Positions 46,970-59,630 of a stretch of 64,000 bases of DNA are shown here, piece after piece; within the stretch, counting starts at the first letter, position 1, and each line of letters starts with the position of its first letter. Origin of the DNA: Cephalopachus bancanus. Taxonomy: Eukaryota > Chordata > Mammalia > Primates > Tarsiidae. The stretch lies in contig JAPVLO010000097.1 in NCBI GenBank assembly GCA_027257055.1, positions 6,115,001 to 6,179,000 on the forward strand, given 5' to 3'. Under the pieces are notes generated by a model. The model saw nothing but the letters and a program-made list of their open reading frames with translations. It was not told the DNA's origin and ran no database searches. A program made the position numbers and the translations under genes.

Positions 46970-47105
46970 TAAACATTATTTTCAATCACTTAAGCCTCAA
47001 GGCTCATTGTGGGGTAAGCATTCCTATCATTCTCTTTTTCAAAGATAAGGAAACCAAGTGTCAAGTAAATTACACTTAGTGGTAAAACAAAAACTGGAAC
47101 ACAGA
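46970..47105 (+). mobile_element. MIR SINE relic
   Basis: ATTTTCAATCACTTAAGCCTC, then AAAGATAAGGAAACCAAGTGTCAAG. Diverged. Confidence 0.5.
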
Positions 47106-47524
47106 TTCCAACTAACCCCACTCCCCCACATATTCCCCTAAGTCACACAAAGTTCTCCCACTCATCTATTAGCATAATTTCCTAGTAGCCATGTTTCCTC
47201 TAAGTGACAAAGAAAAAAATTGTGTTTTTTCCATTCTTTGGGGAATCCTCATGTCAACACTACCAAAGGGCAATAAATTAGATTCTACAGGTCTGGAGTA
47301 AGTATTACAGACCCTAGAAAATGTCTCAAATAAGAGAATAAGTTTGTTTGCTACAGTGAATTTACTTTAGGATATGAGTACTTTGAATAATTAAGGAAAT
47401 TTTGGGTTGATTTTTTCTTAAGAAAATTTTATAAAGTTCACTATTTAAGATAGTTTTCATCTGGTCCAGAAAAGAGAGTTGAAGTTTGTATAACTGCAAA
47501 GTTACTGATAAGATCTTTCACATC

Positions 47525-47750
47525 AGTAAGAAGAAGAATAACAATAGCTTTCCATTGCTGAGTACTTAGTCGGCACCAGACATATGCTTTACACAAGTTT
47601 ACTAACTCTTCATAGAAACCTTGTGAGGTAGACACTGCTATTATCCTTTTTACAGGTAAGGAAACTGAAGTCTAAGGAGGGTAAGTACCTTGTTCAAAGC
47701 CACACAACTTCTAAGCAGTAGAAGTGGGATTTGAACCCAGGTAGTCTGTG
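47525..47750 (+). mobile_element. MIR SINE
   Basis: Clear MIR: GAGTACTTAGTCGGCACCAGACATATGC, then TTTTACAGGTAAGGAAACTGAAGTC, AGCCACACAAC and GTGGGATTTGAACCCAGGTAGTCTG. Confidence 0.85.
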
Positions 47751-48410
47751 TGCAGATCTCTTCTCTATGTTATCTCTTACCTGTGGTGCTCTGGGGTTCC
47801 ACTAGCTCTAACTTTCATTATCTGCTTTTTCCAAGTCTTTGACTTTGTCCTATCCAACAGAGATTGCAGTGCATTGGAACCTCTCAGTTGTTCCGACTTA
47901 ATCTCTAATAATCATTTTGACCACCTCTACAGGAAGATTTAAACACTCAAGTGCAAATGCCACAAAGATAAACCAGCTAAACTTACAAAGTATTTTCTGA
48001 AAGGGACTTTGGCCAAGAAAACATTTACTTTAGTGAGCAGGGGGATAACAGAAAGTTCTTATACAACATTCCTTCCATGTTTTAGCTCAAATTTCCCAGT
48101 TTGTCTTTAATTTACCTAACTTGACACTGCCTCTCTGCCTCTCATTGAGAGTTAAGCCCTCATCTTAATCGTCAATGTGTATTTTAATCCTTATTTACCT
48201 ACAGATCACTCAATCCATATATACCTGAGTATTTACTTTATACTAATTTTAATAAATTAAATTTATTCAATTTATTTTGCTATTTAAATAAAATTTTAAT
48301 AAAAGATTGAGCAAAATTATGTTCAGTGATAATCTGATAATGATATATAGATCATTTACCCTAGACAGCCTATAGAGTTTAAAGACTTTTTTAATAAAAA
48401 GATAAGTTTT
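47751..48410. other. Intergenic, nothing recognised
   Basis: AT-rich; no gene or repeat recognised. Confidence 0.3.
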
Positions 48411-48703
48411 GCTGGATGTGGTGGCTTACACCTGTAATTCCAGAACTTTTGGAGGCCAAAGGAGAATTGCTTAAGCCCAAGAATTCAAGACCTGCCTGGG
48501 CAACATAGCAAGACCTCATCTCTACACAAAACAACAAAAAATTTAGCCAAGTGTGGTGGCATGCACTTGTAGTCCCAGCTACTCAGGAGACTGAGGCGGG
48601 AAGATCACCTAAGCCCAGGAGATTGAAGCTGTGGTAAACTGTGATTGTGCCACTGCCCTCCAGCCTAAGCAAAATAGCAAGACCCTGTCTCAAAAAAAAA
48701 AAA
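48411..48703 (+). mobile_element. Older Alu SINE
   Basis: GCTGGATGTGGTGGCTTACACC to A tail; many CpG sites decayed. Confidence 0.92.
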
Positions 48704-48877
48704 GTGGGGGAGGAATTTTCTGAATGGGTCAAATTGTAGCATTGTCATACTGGAATCGGCTTTGGGAAATAATTGGATATCATGACCAATGCCAGTACTT
48801 TCTCTCTTCTTTGATAAGAGGAGAAATATTTCCACTTATAAAATAAGACCAAACGTACCTATTACCAGCCTGTTTTC

Positions 48878-49175
48878 TTTTTATATATATATAATTTTTA
48901 AATTTCTAATTTGAAAGATGTGGAATACAATTCAGGGGTAGGTACACAAATGTTCATTATACAGGTACCCTTGTTGATGAGGTATGTTCCCCACTCCCGG
49001 CAGTTTCCCACTACCGCCAATCCCTCCCCTCTCCTCCCCTGGCAGTTTCCCACTGCTGCCAATCCCTTTCTTATAGTATCATGACAATTGTTCAAGGTCC
49101 ACTTATGAGTGAGAACATGTGGTACTCAGTTCTTTGTTTCTGTGATAGATCACTCAGTATTATAGACTCTAGATT
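48878..49175 (-). mobile_element. 5'-truncated L1 3' end, minus strand
   Basis: GATGTGGAATACAATTCAGG, TACCCTTGTTGATGAGGTATG and the 3'UTR. AGCCTGTTTTC flanks it at 48867-48877 and 49176-49186. Confidence 0.9.
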
Positions 49176-49186
49176 AGCCTGTTTTC

Positions 49187-50867
49187 AAACTACAGAACTG
49201 TAGCCCTAAGTCCCCAAATATTTTGACTTTAGACTCTCAGAAGAAAAAAAAATTTAATGTACAAATTTACTACCAATGACTATGGAAAACTATTGGCTTA
49301 AATGTTGGACCTGGGGCAACCCCTTCCAGTACTCTCCCACTATGGGAGCTTTTATATTCTCTCAATAAATCCTGCTTTCTCACTTAAAAAAAAATGTTGG
49401 GCCCCTAGAAAGGAATGAATGGAAGAGGGGAAGAGAGAGGGAGTTTGGGCACTAATTCCTCAGTAATAATGAAATACGTAAAGAGGGGCTCCCAGCACTC
49501 CTGCCCTCTTCTTAGTAAGAAATACTAAGACAACAATAGCCTCTGTACAGAGCAAAGTCCCTGTGCTATCTCAGCATGTACACATCATCCCATACTGTAA
49601 TTAATGCCCAAAAAGTGCCCCAAAGAGAATTGGACTATGCATTTTAATAAACGTAAGCCCTCATCTCAACTGCCAAAAAGTCAGTGTAAAAGGAAGCAGA
49701 TTCTTCCTGTGGAATGAAAGGACTCACTGAATTTTGGTTTTCAGCAATAAATGCAGAATAAAAGCAGAATTTCCCTCATTTCTCTCCAGAAATCTGATCT
49801 CTAAAATTTATTTCTTTTTTAAAAAAAATATGAGTCTAAATCTCAGCACATGGCTCCTGGAAAAAATTTGTAGTATTAAGCTACTCCAAGATTTCAATGT
49901 CAAAACTTATCACAAAGGACTTGGGTTTTATCTTGTTGTTCCAAAAGCCGATATTATGGAAACAGTCACAGAACTGAGGAATGAGAGCAGCTGAGATTTC
50001 TCCAGTGACCTGCAGTAAGGAAGAGTTGAGAAATACAGATATAGATTATTCAGCCCTGTGGTGTTGGGACGCTGTGGTTAAATCATTCATATTCTTTGAA
50101 CTCTAATACAAAATTCTCATCAAACAATGATGACATTTTCATCTCATCAAAGTTTAATCACAAGAGTATTGTAATTCTGATTTTCTTCACCTCAGTTCAA
50201 ATTGAAAGTAATTGTCAGACGTCATTTAATTCTAACTATTACATCCATTCTTATATGTTTTCCTTCACATCAGGATGGCCCATTTTGTTCTCCAAGTGGC
50301 ATATCATTGTTTTCCATTATTCAAGCAATTTTAAAAGAACTTTGTCACATACTTACAAATAGTATACTTTAGGCTCATTTTTAAAAGCATTTGAGATAAC
50401 AAATAAATATGAATGGAAAATGTTTTCTTGAAACACGGAGAGACAGGAAGGATAATAAATTCTAACCAGTGAATTGATTGATGTTGAAGAACACTTAATT
50501 GCCTGAACTCTTGATTATTTCAAAAAAATTTTAAAACCCCGGAATGATGAGTTTTAAATGCACAAAAGCAGAGAGGGAAGCTCAGCTTGTTAAATTTTCT
50601 CCCACTGAAGTTTCAGAGGAAAAAAAAAGTCTGCTTCAATCCTGAAGCACCCTAAAATCTGGGCCAAGAAATGGGATAAAGTTTACCAACTGAGACAGAG
50701 AGGGTTGGTTACTGCTGGGAATGGCACATGAGTACTAATCACCACTTCTAAGGATATAGGGAAAGTTAGCACAAAACCCAAGCGAACAACAGGATTGGGA
50801 TAATATGTATGTTGTATGAGAGGAGACCCCCCCCAATGGAATGTATTTATTTAAAATTTGTGTATTA
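49187..50867. other. Intergenic, nothing recognised
   Basis: No gene or named repeat seen. Open frames at 49734-49994 and 50096-50362 have no domain. Confidence 0.35.
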
Positions 50868-51165
50868 CCCGGGCTCGGTGGCTCAGCCTGTAATCCCGCG
50901 CCTTTGGGAGGCTGAGGTGAGTGGATTGCCTGAGCCCGCGGGTTCCAGACCCGCCTGGGCAACTTGGCGAGACCTCATCTCTACAATCAATCAAAAATTA
51001 GCCGGGCGTGGTAGCGCACACCTGTAATTCCGGCTACTCGGAAGGCTGAGGCAGAAGGATCGCTGGAGCCCAGCAAGTAGAGCCTGCGGTAGCTGGGAAC
51101 GGTCACTGCACTCCAGTCTGGGAGACAGAGTGAGACTCCAACTCAAAAAAAAAAAAAAGAAAAGA
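50868..51165 (+). mobile_element. Alu SINE (strepsirrhine type, CpG-rich)
   Basis: CCGGGCTCGGTGGCTCAGCCTG start, GCGCCTTTGGGAGGC, CCGGGCGTGGTAGCGCAC, and CAACTCAAAA end. No convincing target duplication seen. Confidence 0.93.
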
Positions 51166-51256
51166 AACCCTACAACTGATCTACAGCTGTCAGCCTTGCT
51201 TTTCTCCAATCCATCTCCATACTGCAATCAAAGTTTGTCTTTTAAAAATGAAATCA

Positions 51257-51529
<273 letters not shown>

Positions 51530-51739
51530 ATGAAATCACATTCCTTTATTATGAGAGGGAATCACCCAAAACTGAATTTTTTGTTTTTGGAGGGCAGGCC
51601 CCTTGTAGTACAGGCTTCCCCTGCTACGTAAGTGTTCTAGGAACCCACTGGCATCAGTGTACCAGTTAGTGTTGTTGCAAGAGGCTGTGTTCAGCTTCAG
51701 TGAATTTCTTTTTTTTTTTTTGAGATTCTTTCAATGTGT

Positions 51740-52135
51740 TTACCCATTTCATGACTGGTAATTTACATGAACAAACAGCCCACAATGCACTGAGTATTCA
51801 GTAGGTTTTTGACCAAACACAGCATGACACTGTCCCCCACCCTTCTATTCACCCAATCTCACCCCAAGCAAATTTTTTTTGTTTCCCTGATGAACAAAGT
51901 CCTCAAAAGGAAATGTTTTTCAGATATGGAAGAGGTGAAACAAAAAAAGACAGAAACACTAAAATGCATCAAAATTGACGAGTTCGAAAACTGTTTTGAG
52001 CAGTGGAAAAAGCATCTCAATAGTTGTATTGCATCAAATGGAGAGTACTTTAAAGGTGACTGAAGTTTAAACATGTAAGAATAAATTCACAATTTTTTAT
52101 AAATAAATTTTAGGGTCTTTTGGGTCCCTGCTCAT
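51740..52135 (+). pseudogene. Decayed mariner transposase C-terminus with right terminal repeat
   Basis: Mariner transposases cut and paste at TA. The frame at 51809-52060 reads TKHSMTLSP..., then KVLKRKCFSDMEEVKQKKTETLK and FEQWKKHLNSCIASNGEY, the ending typical of mariner transposases. The catalytic PHPPYSPDLAPSDFF-like block is corrupted (SPTLLFTQSHPKQIFF), so the third catalytic aspartate is lost. A possible terminal repeat, TTTAGGGTCTTTTGGGTCCC, is at about 52109-52128. The left half is not found. Confidence 0.8.
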
Positions 52136-52430
52136 ATACCCTGGAAGAAACTTTATTTTTCTATCTAAATCCCACACACATACTTCTTTGTAGCAAGAAT
52201 CCTTTTGCTTAAGGAAAGGGTGGGTCCTTAGTCCCAGGGGGTCAACCCTTATTAGGTATACCCAATCAGAATAATTTTGTTGTTCTGCTCAATAATTGGT
52301 TAAGGAAAAGGCTTGAGAATAATTTGCTGACTAATAAAAAAAAAAAATTACTCTTTAAAAGGGGTTGTAATAGATTTATTTGCCAAAAAAAGGTTATAAT
52401 AATTTATGTCATTCTTGTTTGTGTATACTT
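52136..52430. other. Intergenic, nothing recognised
   Basis: AT-rich; nothing recognised. Confidence 0.3.
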
Positions 52431-52434
52431 TGAA

Positions 52435-52955
52435 ATATGACTTTGCTGTTCTTCCTATCATGAGATGAAATCTATTCCTAACACCACAGATTTGGGCTGG
52501 TCAATTTGCTTTGACCAACAGAACGAACCCAAGTGGGTATTGTGGGACTTTTGAAACTAGGCCTCAAAAGGCATTGTAGCTTCAACTCTCATCTCCATGG
52601 AACCCTGCCTTGATACTGCTGTGTAAAGAAACCAAGTCTAGCTAACCGGAAAATGAGTCCACATGGAACAGGGAAATTAATGCCCCAGCCATCTCAGCTG
52701 AAGCCTCAGACCCGTAAGTAAGACTATGTCTTATACCATCCCACCCCAGTTGAGCCACCAACTGACTGACTGCAGGTAAATGAGTGCGTTCAAGAGAGAG
52801 CAGCTGCAGAACTGCCTACCTAAGCCCAACCCAAACTGCTGAGTCCCAGAATTATGAGCAAGTAAAATGGTGGTTATTTTAGGACATTAAGTTTTGATGT
52901 GGTAGTTTCGATGCAGTAATAAGTAGCTGATACAGAGATGTGTCTACCCTTTGGA
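52435..52955 (+). mobile_element. MLT1-like (MaLR) LTR
   Basis: TTCCTATCATGAGATGAAATCTATTCC, CAGTTGAGCCACCAACTGACTG and AATTATGAGCAAGTAAAATGGTGG, then TTAAGTTTTGATGTGGTAG and AAGTAGCTGATACAG, an old MaLR/ERVL-type LTR. Subfamily unsure. Confidence 0.6.
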
Positions 52956-53214
52956 AGTTATGCTGTAAATAAATAGTATCTGGTTTTTGCAGCTCTTCTG
53001 AGAGACACACCTGGAACCTGAGAAAAGCAGCATAGAAGGAAGAAACAAGTCTGATTTTTCACGCCATTGATCTGATGAATTAACCATCCTATACTTAGAC
53101 TTCTTGTTATGTGACAAAACATAGGAAAATTCCTTTATTATTTGAGCTACTTTTATTTGAGCTTCTTTTTAAAGGTAACAGTGGTCTGCACTGAATTTCC
53201 ATTGTCCTTAGGAT

Positions 53215-53640
53215 AAAATTAAAGCCCATTCATATATGGCCCCTGCTCATCCTCAAGTTTCATATGTCAGTGCTGCCCCGCTCACTCCACCACTTCTCTG
53301 CCTGCCACACTTGCCTTGAACTTCTTTTGTTTCCTCATATGAGCCAACCCCCATGCCACGCCCTGCCCCAGGCTTTACATGTCCTATTCCTTCTGCCTGG
53401 AGCTATCTACTAACCCAGTCGCCACAATGCCTTTTTCCCCACTTAAAAATGTAGTTCTTTTATACAGCATTTATTGTAAAAGTTCTACAACGTTTTTTCT
53501 ACTGATGATAATACCTTACTGTGTCCACATATTTTTCTCTTTTCCCCTAAATGTAATCACTTTCCTATTTTAACTATATATGTTGGTAATTACTTTGATG
53601 TCTCTAAATAATAGATTTGTGCTGCCACTCACTGATTTAG
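53215..53640 (+). mobile_element. L2-like LINE relic
   Basis: AAAGCCCATTCATATATGGCCCCTGCTCATCCTC and CCTATTCCTTCTGCCTGGAGC recall the common L2-age repeat. Diverged. Confidence 0.45.
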
Positions 53641-54790
53641 TTAGCTCTTAGGTTTTAGACATTAATCTATTGACTTGACACTACCAAAGAAGGTTATGAT
53701 TCCCTCCCTTATTTCCAACATACAAATATATACATACATCCTGAGTCATGTGTAACTTTAGTTTGTTTTCATTGCATGAGTTTTTATTGTTCCTAAAGTT
53801 GATCGTCTTGGTTTTATTTTTCTTCATTTTTTTGTATTCACTAGTTCAACCCCTAAATCCTTCATCACTTGTCTAAATTTTCTCTTAAAATATTCAGACA
53901 TAACAAACATTCTATCAATTTCACCTTCCTAAAAAATAAAAAAATTTAAAAATTAAAAAAAAAAAAACCAAACCTCTCTGACAGTCTTCCAGCTCCAACC
54001 TGGAACTATTATCCTAGAATCTCCCTTTACCATCATCTTGGGAATTATTTTTACCTCTCTCCCATGTTTCTCATATTCTCTATTTTTATCTTTTGTTTAT
54101 GCTGACAACTGATTTGTAGTTTTGCTGAGTATAGAAATTTTGAAGACTTCAGTTTTCTAGTTTATGATAAATCTATTGCCATTTGTCTTCCTAATTCTCT
54201 CCTTCCTTCCCCTACCCCCAGGCTTTTCTTTCTTTCTTTTTTTTTCTCTCTCTCTCTTCTACTGCACTGAAATTTCATAATACTATGTCTTGGGTCTGTT
54301 TCCATTTATTTTATTGCACTTTGCTAGGCATTCAGTGAACTCTTCAACCTACAACTCAAACCCTTCAATTCTGAGATATTTACTTCAATGAATCTTTACA
54401 TCCTACTTTCCATTCTGTCTAGTCTCGCTTCTGAAACTCCTATTATTTGGATATTGAACCTCCTGTGCTCTACTATATGCTGTTCTCAGATGTCTGGATA
54501 TCTTTGACCCTCTGCTCACATTTAAGTGGTAGGGCCAAATCCTCCAAACACAAGTGTGTGTGGGACTTGTGAACTGTGAACTTTACTGTAAGGCATACTG
54601 ACTATACAGTTTCCCCAGCCATCAAGATGGAGAAGACTTGATGTCATTATCTCCAGGTTTTTGTTATTGGACTGGTCAGATTACTTAGAGAAAGATTTTC
54701 TGCCCCCTGCATGGAAGGTGAAGGTCTGCCTGCTACTCTCAGTTCTTCTGGGAGCTGAGTCATCTGGGATCTGAGTGTGGGAAGGTGGCT
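53641..54790. other. Intergenic, pyrimidine-rich, nothing recognised
   Basis: An A-rich run lies near 53935-53967 and CT-rich runs near 54215-54262. No gene recognised. Confidence 0.3.
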
Positions 54791-54805
54791 AAAGAATGGT
54801 CTCAA

Positions 54806-55090
54806 GCCGGGCTCGGTGGCTCAGCCTGTAATCCCACGCCTTTGGGAGGCTGAGGTGAGTGGATTGCCTGAGCCCGCGGGTTCGAGACCCGCCTGGGCAG
54901 CGAGACCTCATCTCTACAATAAATCAAAAAATCAGCCGGGCGTGGTAGCGCGTGCCTGTGATTCCAGCTACTCGGAAGGCTGAGGCGGAAGGATCGCCGG
55001 AGCCCAGCAGGTCGAGGCTGCGGTGGCCGGGAGCGGCCACTGCACTCCAGTCTGGGCAACAGAGTGAGACTCCAACTCAAAAAAAAAAAA
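54806..55090 (+). mobile_element. Alu SINE (strepsirrhine type), very CpG-rich, probably young
   Basis: GCCGGGCTCGGTGGCTCAGCC start. Intact B box GGTTCGAGACC at 54879-54889. Exact 15-bp flanks AAAGAATGGTCTCAA at 54791-54805 and 55091-55105. Confidence 0.95.
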
Positions 55091-55286
55091 AAAGAATGGT
55101 CTCAACATCCAGTATTGTATACATTCACATACTCCCCTGCTTTCATATGGTCATATTCAACTGAGTCCACTTTCTCTAGAAAAAGTAAATCCTCCTTCTT
55201 TTGCCAGGGTTGAGAAGACCTGTTGTCTGGCTTTATAAAGCTGGCAAGGTAATCTGTGAATCTGACTACTTCAAAAACTAACTTTC

Positions 55287-55580
55287 GGTCAGGTGTGGTG
55301 GCTCATGACTGTAATTCCCTTATGTTGGGAGGCTGAGGTGGGAGGATCACTTGAGCCCAGGTGTTCGAGATCAGCCTAAGCAACATAGCAAGATCTCGTC
55401 TCTAAAAAAAATCAAAAAATTAACTGGGAGTGGTGGTGCACACTTGTAGTCCCAACTACTTAGGAGTCTGAGGCAAAAAGATTGCCTGGGCCCAGGAGAT
55501 TGAGACTGCAAGTCCTGATTGTGGCACTGCACTCCAGCCTGGGCAACAGAGTGAGACCTCAACTCAGAAATAATAATAAA
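55287..55580 (+). mobile_element. Older Alu SINE
   Basis: GGTCAGGTGTGGTGGCTCATG to CAACTCAGAAATAATAATAAA; CpG sites mostly decayed. Confidence 0.9.
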
Positions 55581-57030
55581 TTTCAATCAATTTAGTCCTT
55601 CTAACTACTCTACATTTAAAAGTACCACGTGCTACCTATTTCTGAGCTGTTGATGCTGAGGGGTAAGGTGAGTTGGATTTCACCTTTCTCTGCTTTAGCT
55701 TACACTTTAATTCTCTCTGGTCCTTTACCACTCATCCATCTGCTTTCCAAGTTACAAAACTTTGTACTTATTTATTCCTTTTCTGTTCTTTTCTTCCTTT
55801 GAGGCTTAAAACTTTTTTTAAAAATCACTTTATAGTTATTTTATGGAGATCTTGGGAGGGAATGAAAGTGTTTAATCTGCCAACTTTGCACAGAAATCCT
55901 CTAATTTCACCTGCTCTTTATATAATGTTACTTCCTCTGAGAACCCCCTTGAACCTAAGTAAGGTGCATCTGAAATGTGTCCCCTGTTAAGACCCTGTGT
56001 TCTTCCCATCAGGTATGTGGATGTAGGTGTAGATGGGACCAAAACACAAATTTATTTTTGTCTATTTCTATCCCATAAAGTTTTATTCAGTGAAGATAAT
56101 CTTCCCCTGCCCCTGTAAGGAAAGTTGGCAGATCCCCAAGATTTTCTGCTTACTCACATGAAAAAGTCCTACGATCACATTAATTCACAATACCAGATTC
56201 ACTATCTAAAATGTCTTCTGCCCAAAATATGAAGCAACTCCTTAATTTTTCTGCAAAGTTAAGAATCAATCCTTTCCCCTTTGCTAAGGCCTGCAGTTGG
56301 CAGTTGTCTGAGTGTCAGGGAGGGGACAAGACCAGTTTCTGCTCTCCCTCTCCCTATCCTCCTCCTTTCTCTCTGGACAGCTGCTCATTAGCTGTGGGAA
56401 GAAAAGAAAAGAAGCAAACAAATAAAAGTAGTGATTAACCAGCTTTGAGCAGCCTTAGTTTAGCAAATTATTGGAGCTAAACTCTTTCCCTCATAGGTTT
56501 TTTCTTGTTGTTATTTTTGTTTTAATTTTTTGAAAGTCATATCCTTAGGGAATCTCCTTACCTATAATTCTCAAGATGAACTAAAGGAGATACATGGAAC
56601 TCTCAGGCCTACCATTGGCCCTCTCCCCCATGGCTCACAGCAAAAATTAAGGTGGTTCCAGCGCATCCCTTTTTAACATGAAAAACACTCACACATCCTC
56701 TGTTCTGACAAACTTCAGGCACATAGGCTGAACTTTGTGCAGCATCAAAGCAACTCACTACTCTTTCTGTCACCTCCTAGATTTCCCAAGGAAGAGTTAA
56801 ACTCCGGTGGAAGGTGATCCCTATGCTCAAAACACACAGCAAACTCTCCAAGTGATGCTATTATAAGCTTGAGGTAGAGAATATGGTATTCCATTCCCAT
56901 CCTACCCTTTGGAGTAAAAATCGGGGGCTTCTAATAACATTTCCTCCAAAGAAATCCTTCTGAAATCCTTCTTCCTGCTCTGCAGACTTGTACAGTCTTC
57001 AATCTAATGAGGGGGTCAAGAGTTAAGAAA
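55581..57030. other. Intergenic, nothing recognised
   Basis: No gene or named repeat recognised in 1.4 kb. Confidence 0.35.
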
Positions 57031-57040
57031 CGAATACTAG

Positions 57041-57338
57041 CCGGGCTCGGTGGCTCAGCCTGTAATCCCGCGCCTTTGGGAGGCTGAGGTGAGTGGATTG
57101 CCTGAGCCCGCAGGTTTGAGACCCGCCTGGGCAGCGAGACCTCATCTATACAATACATCAAAAAATCAGCCAGGCGTGGTAGCGCATGCCTGTAATTCCG
57201 GCTACTTGGAAGGCTGAGGTGGAAGGATCGCTGGAGCCCAGCAGGTGGAGGCTGCGGTAGCCGGGAGCGGCCACTGCACTCCAGTCTGGGCGACAGAGTG
57301 AGACTCCAACTCAAAAAAAAAAAAAAAGAAAAAAAAAG
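57041..57338 (+). mobile_element. Alu SINE (strepsirrhine type), young-looking
   Basis: CCGGGCTCGGTGGCTCAGCC start, CCGCGCCTTTGGGAGGC, CGGTAGCCGGGAGCGGCC. Exact flanks CGAATACTAG at 57031-57040 and 57339-57348. Confidence 0.95.
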
Positions 57339-57348
57339 CGAATACTAG

Positions 57349-57820
57349 TTTCTTTATAAATCCTATTACTTTGTAAATTCTATGTCAAAGAGAACTTGTT
57401 TCACATTGGCTTTGATTTCTTGTGTCTGTTGTATCAATGTCTCAGTCAAAACAAAGGCAGAAAGAGTTCATTTTCAAAAAATTCTTTTTTACTTGGTGAC
57501 CTATCTCTACTAACTAGTAGTGTGCAAAACTCATTGAAGATAAGGAGTCATCAGAACACTGCCACAACCCAGCACAGATATAGCACAAAGACAGCAGTCA
57601 ATAAATATTTATTGATTGGAGACTGAATGAATGAGTTGGTCATGATTGGTTTTTTTCAATGGGCTGTTACATAACAAAGGATCAATTATTTCTCCTGTCC
57701 CTACTCAATAAAGGTATGAGTTTTCACGTCAGTTTACAGAGGTAAATTAAACAGGAAGAGCGGAAGTGCTAAGTCTTGAGGCAAGTTATTAATGAAGATC
57801 TTTAAATTATCTTCTCCAGA
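57349..57820. other. Intergenic, nothing recognised
   Basis: A short CAATAAATATTTATTGATTGGA near 57600 resembles an old LINE tail only. Confidence 0.3.
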
Positions 57821-57822
57821 TA

Positions 57823-58107
57823 TTATATTTATTTTTCTTTATTTTTATTTTATTTTATTTTATTTTAGAGTTGTGGGGTACATGTGAGGATTTGCTGCGT
57901 CAGTAAATTATATGCAGGCAAGGTTTGGGCTTCTAGTAAGCCTTCTCTCCCCCAGTTTTGAGCATGGTACCCAGTGGGTGGTTGTGTGCCCTACCCCTCC
58001 TCTCTCCCATACCCTGCTAGTAGTACTCAGTGCCAACTTTTCCCACCTTTGTGCTTGCTGCCCAATGTTTAGGACCCACTTATGAATGAGAATGTACAAT
58101 ATTCAAA
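57823..58107 (-). mobile_element. L1 3' end fragment, minus strand (different lineage)
   Basis: (TTTTA)n then GTTGTGGGGTACATGTGAGG, and at the end CCCACTTATGAATGAGAATGTAC. AGATATTA may flank it (near 57818 and 58109). Confidence 0.7.
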
Positions 58108-58925
58108 AGATATTAACATGTGATCAACATTCTCTTGTTTCAAGTGTTTAGGTATTTCCCTGAATAAGGAGTCAAATGAAATACCCAACTGGGTAGATGG
58201 TCCAACATTATAATTCTATGAAATACAATAACTTTGTCTCATTTCTTAGAAGAAATTACAACTTGATTAACAAAAAATTAAGTTGGTCAGGACTCTTTTT
58301 ATTGTTCAAGCCAAGTAAAACATGAAAAGTAAACAAATTATGCCCTATTCTAAAATGTTATGATGTTATGATATGAAGAGTGGAAAATAATTTGGACTTT
58401 TCAAATATTTCCAGCAAATAATTTTTCAATTTCTAGTTAGCATATGGAACATATTATATTAGAATCTCAGTATTAAATTGTTCTCACAGGAATACTGAAT
58501 TGGTCTTTAGTTATTCAAAAAGAAGTGAAGCAGCCTACACAGGATTATAGAAAACATTTTGGAACACATCAAACTTACCAGAAGTAAATATCACCTGAAG
58601 AGTGTTTTCTTTCTATCCTATTATTATGGAATATATAAATTTATAATATGTGTCCCCGCCTGTTTCCTAAAAGGATTTGAGATGGATTTCAAAGAAGATT
58701 TCCAGGTACACAAGACAAAGGTAAGAAATAACAAAGAATATAGACAGAATAATGACTGAATATACACAGAGGTGAGATATTTGCACTTAAGCAATTTAGC
58801 TCTAAAATTTCTGATATCAAGTGAAAAGGGGAAATGTAATGGCCTAATTCAATCCATCATAAAGTAAAAGGAAAATTATCAGCTCTTCAAGAGTTACTAT
58901 TTTAATTTTTGTACTAAATTCCAGG
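58108..58925. other. Intergenic, nothing recognised
   Basis: AT-rich; no gene or repeat recognised. Confidence 0.3.
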
Positions 58926-58929
58926 AATA

Positions 58930-59165
58930 ATTTATCTTATGAGTCTTTATAAAATAATAGCTGGCATATATTAAATATCTATTATGTGTCAGATAGTCTA
59001 GTAAGCTGTTTATATGTATCCATAATTTAATCCTTATAACAGCACTGAAAGATAGATAATTATCCCTGCTTTACAGGTTAGAAAACAGAGGCACAGAGAG
59101 ATAAGTTGCCTGTGGTTACAGCTAAAAAGAAGCTTCCATCACCTGAGCCCCAAAAGTCTACTTCC
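58930..59165 (+). mobile_element. MIR SINE
   Basis: TAATAGCTGGCATATATTAAATATCTATTATGTGTCAG, then TTTACAGGTTAGAAAACAGAGGCACAGAGAG and AAGTTGCCTGTGGTTACA. Confidence 0.8.
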
Positions 59166-59319
59166 AAAGTCCTGGTCCTTCATGCCACGCTGTGCAGTAA
59201 ACCTTCATCAGTGGCTCCACAAATGACCTAGAAGGTCTCCATTTCTTAAAACAACAGTCAGTCAGAGGCAGGGGCTTGATATTAAACTTAATAAAAGCAT
59301 TTTCACTATTAAACTTAGG

Positions 59320-59630
59320 TAAGCCAGGCGCAATGGCTCACACCTGTAATCCTAGAACTTTGGGAGGTGGAGGTGGGAGAACAGCTTGAGCTCAGGAGTT
59401 CGAGACCAGCCTGGTCAATATAACAAAACTTTCTCTTTACAAAAAATAAAGAAATTAACTGGGTACGGTGGCACGTGCCTGTAGTCCCGGCTATTTGGGA
59501 GGCTGACACAGGAGGATAGCTTGAGTCCAGGAATTGGAGGCTGTGGTGAGTTGTGATCATACCACTGCACTCTAGCCTGGGTGACAGAGTGAGTCCCTAA
59601 CTCAAAAAAAGAAAACAAACAAACAAAACA
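59320..59630 (+). mobile_element. Older Alu SINE
   Basis: AAGCCAGGCGCAATGGCTCAC to CTCAAAAAAAGAAAACAAACAAAC. A short ACTTAG repeat may flank it. Confidence 0.9.
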
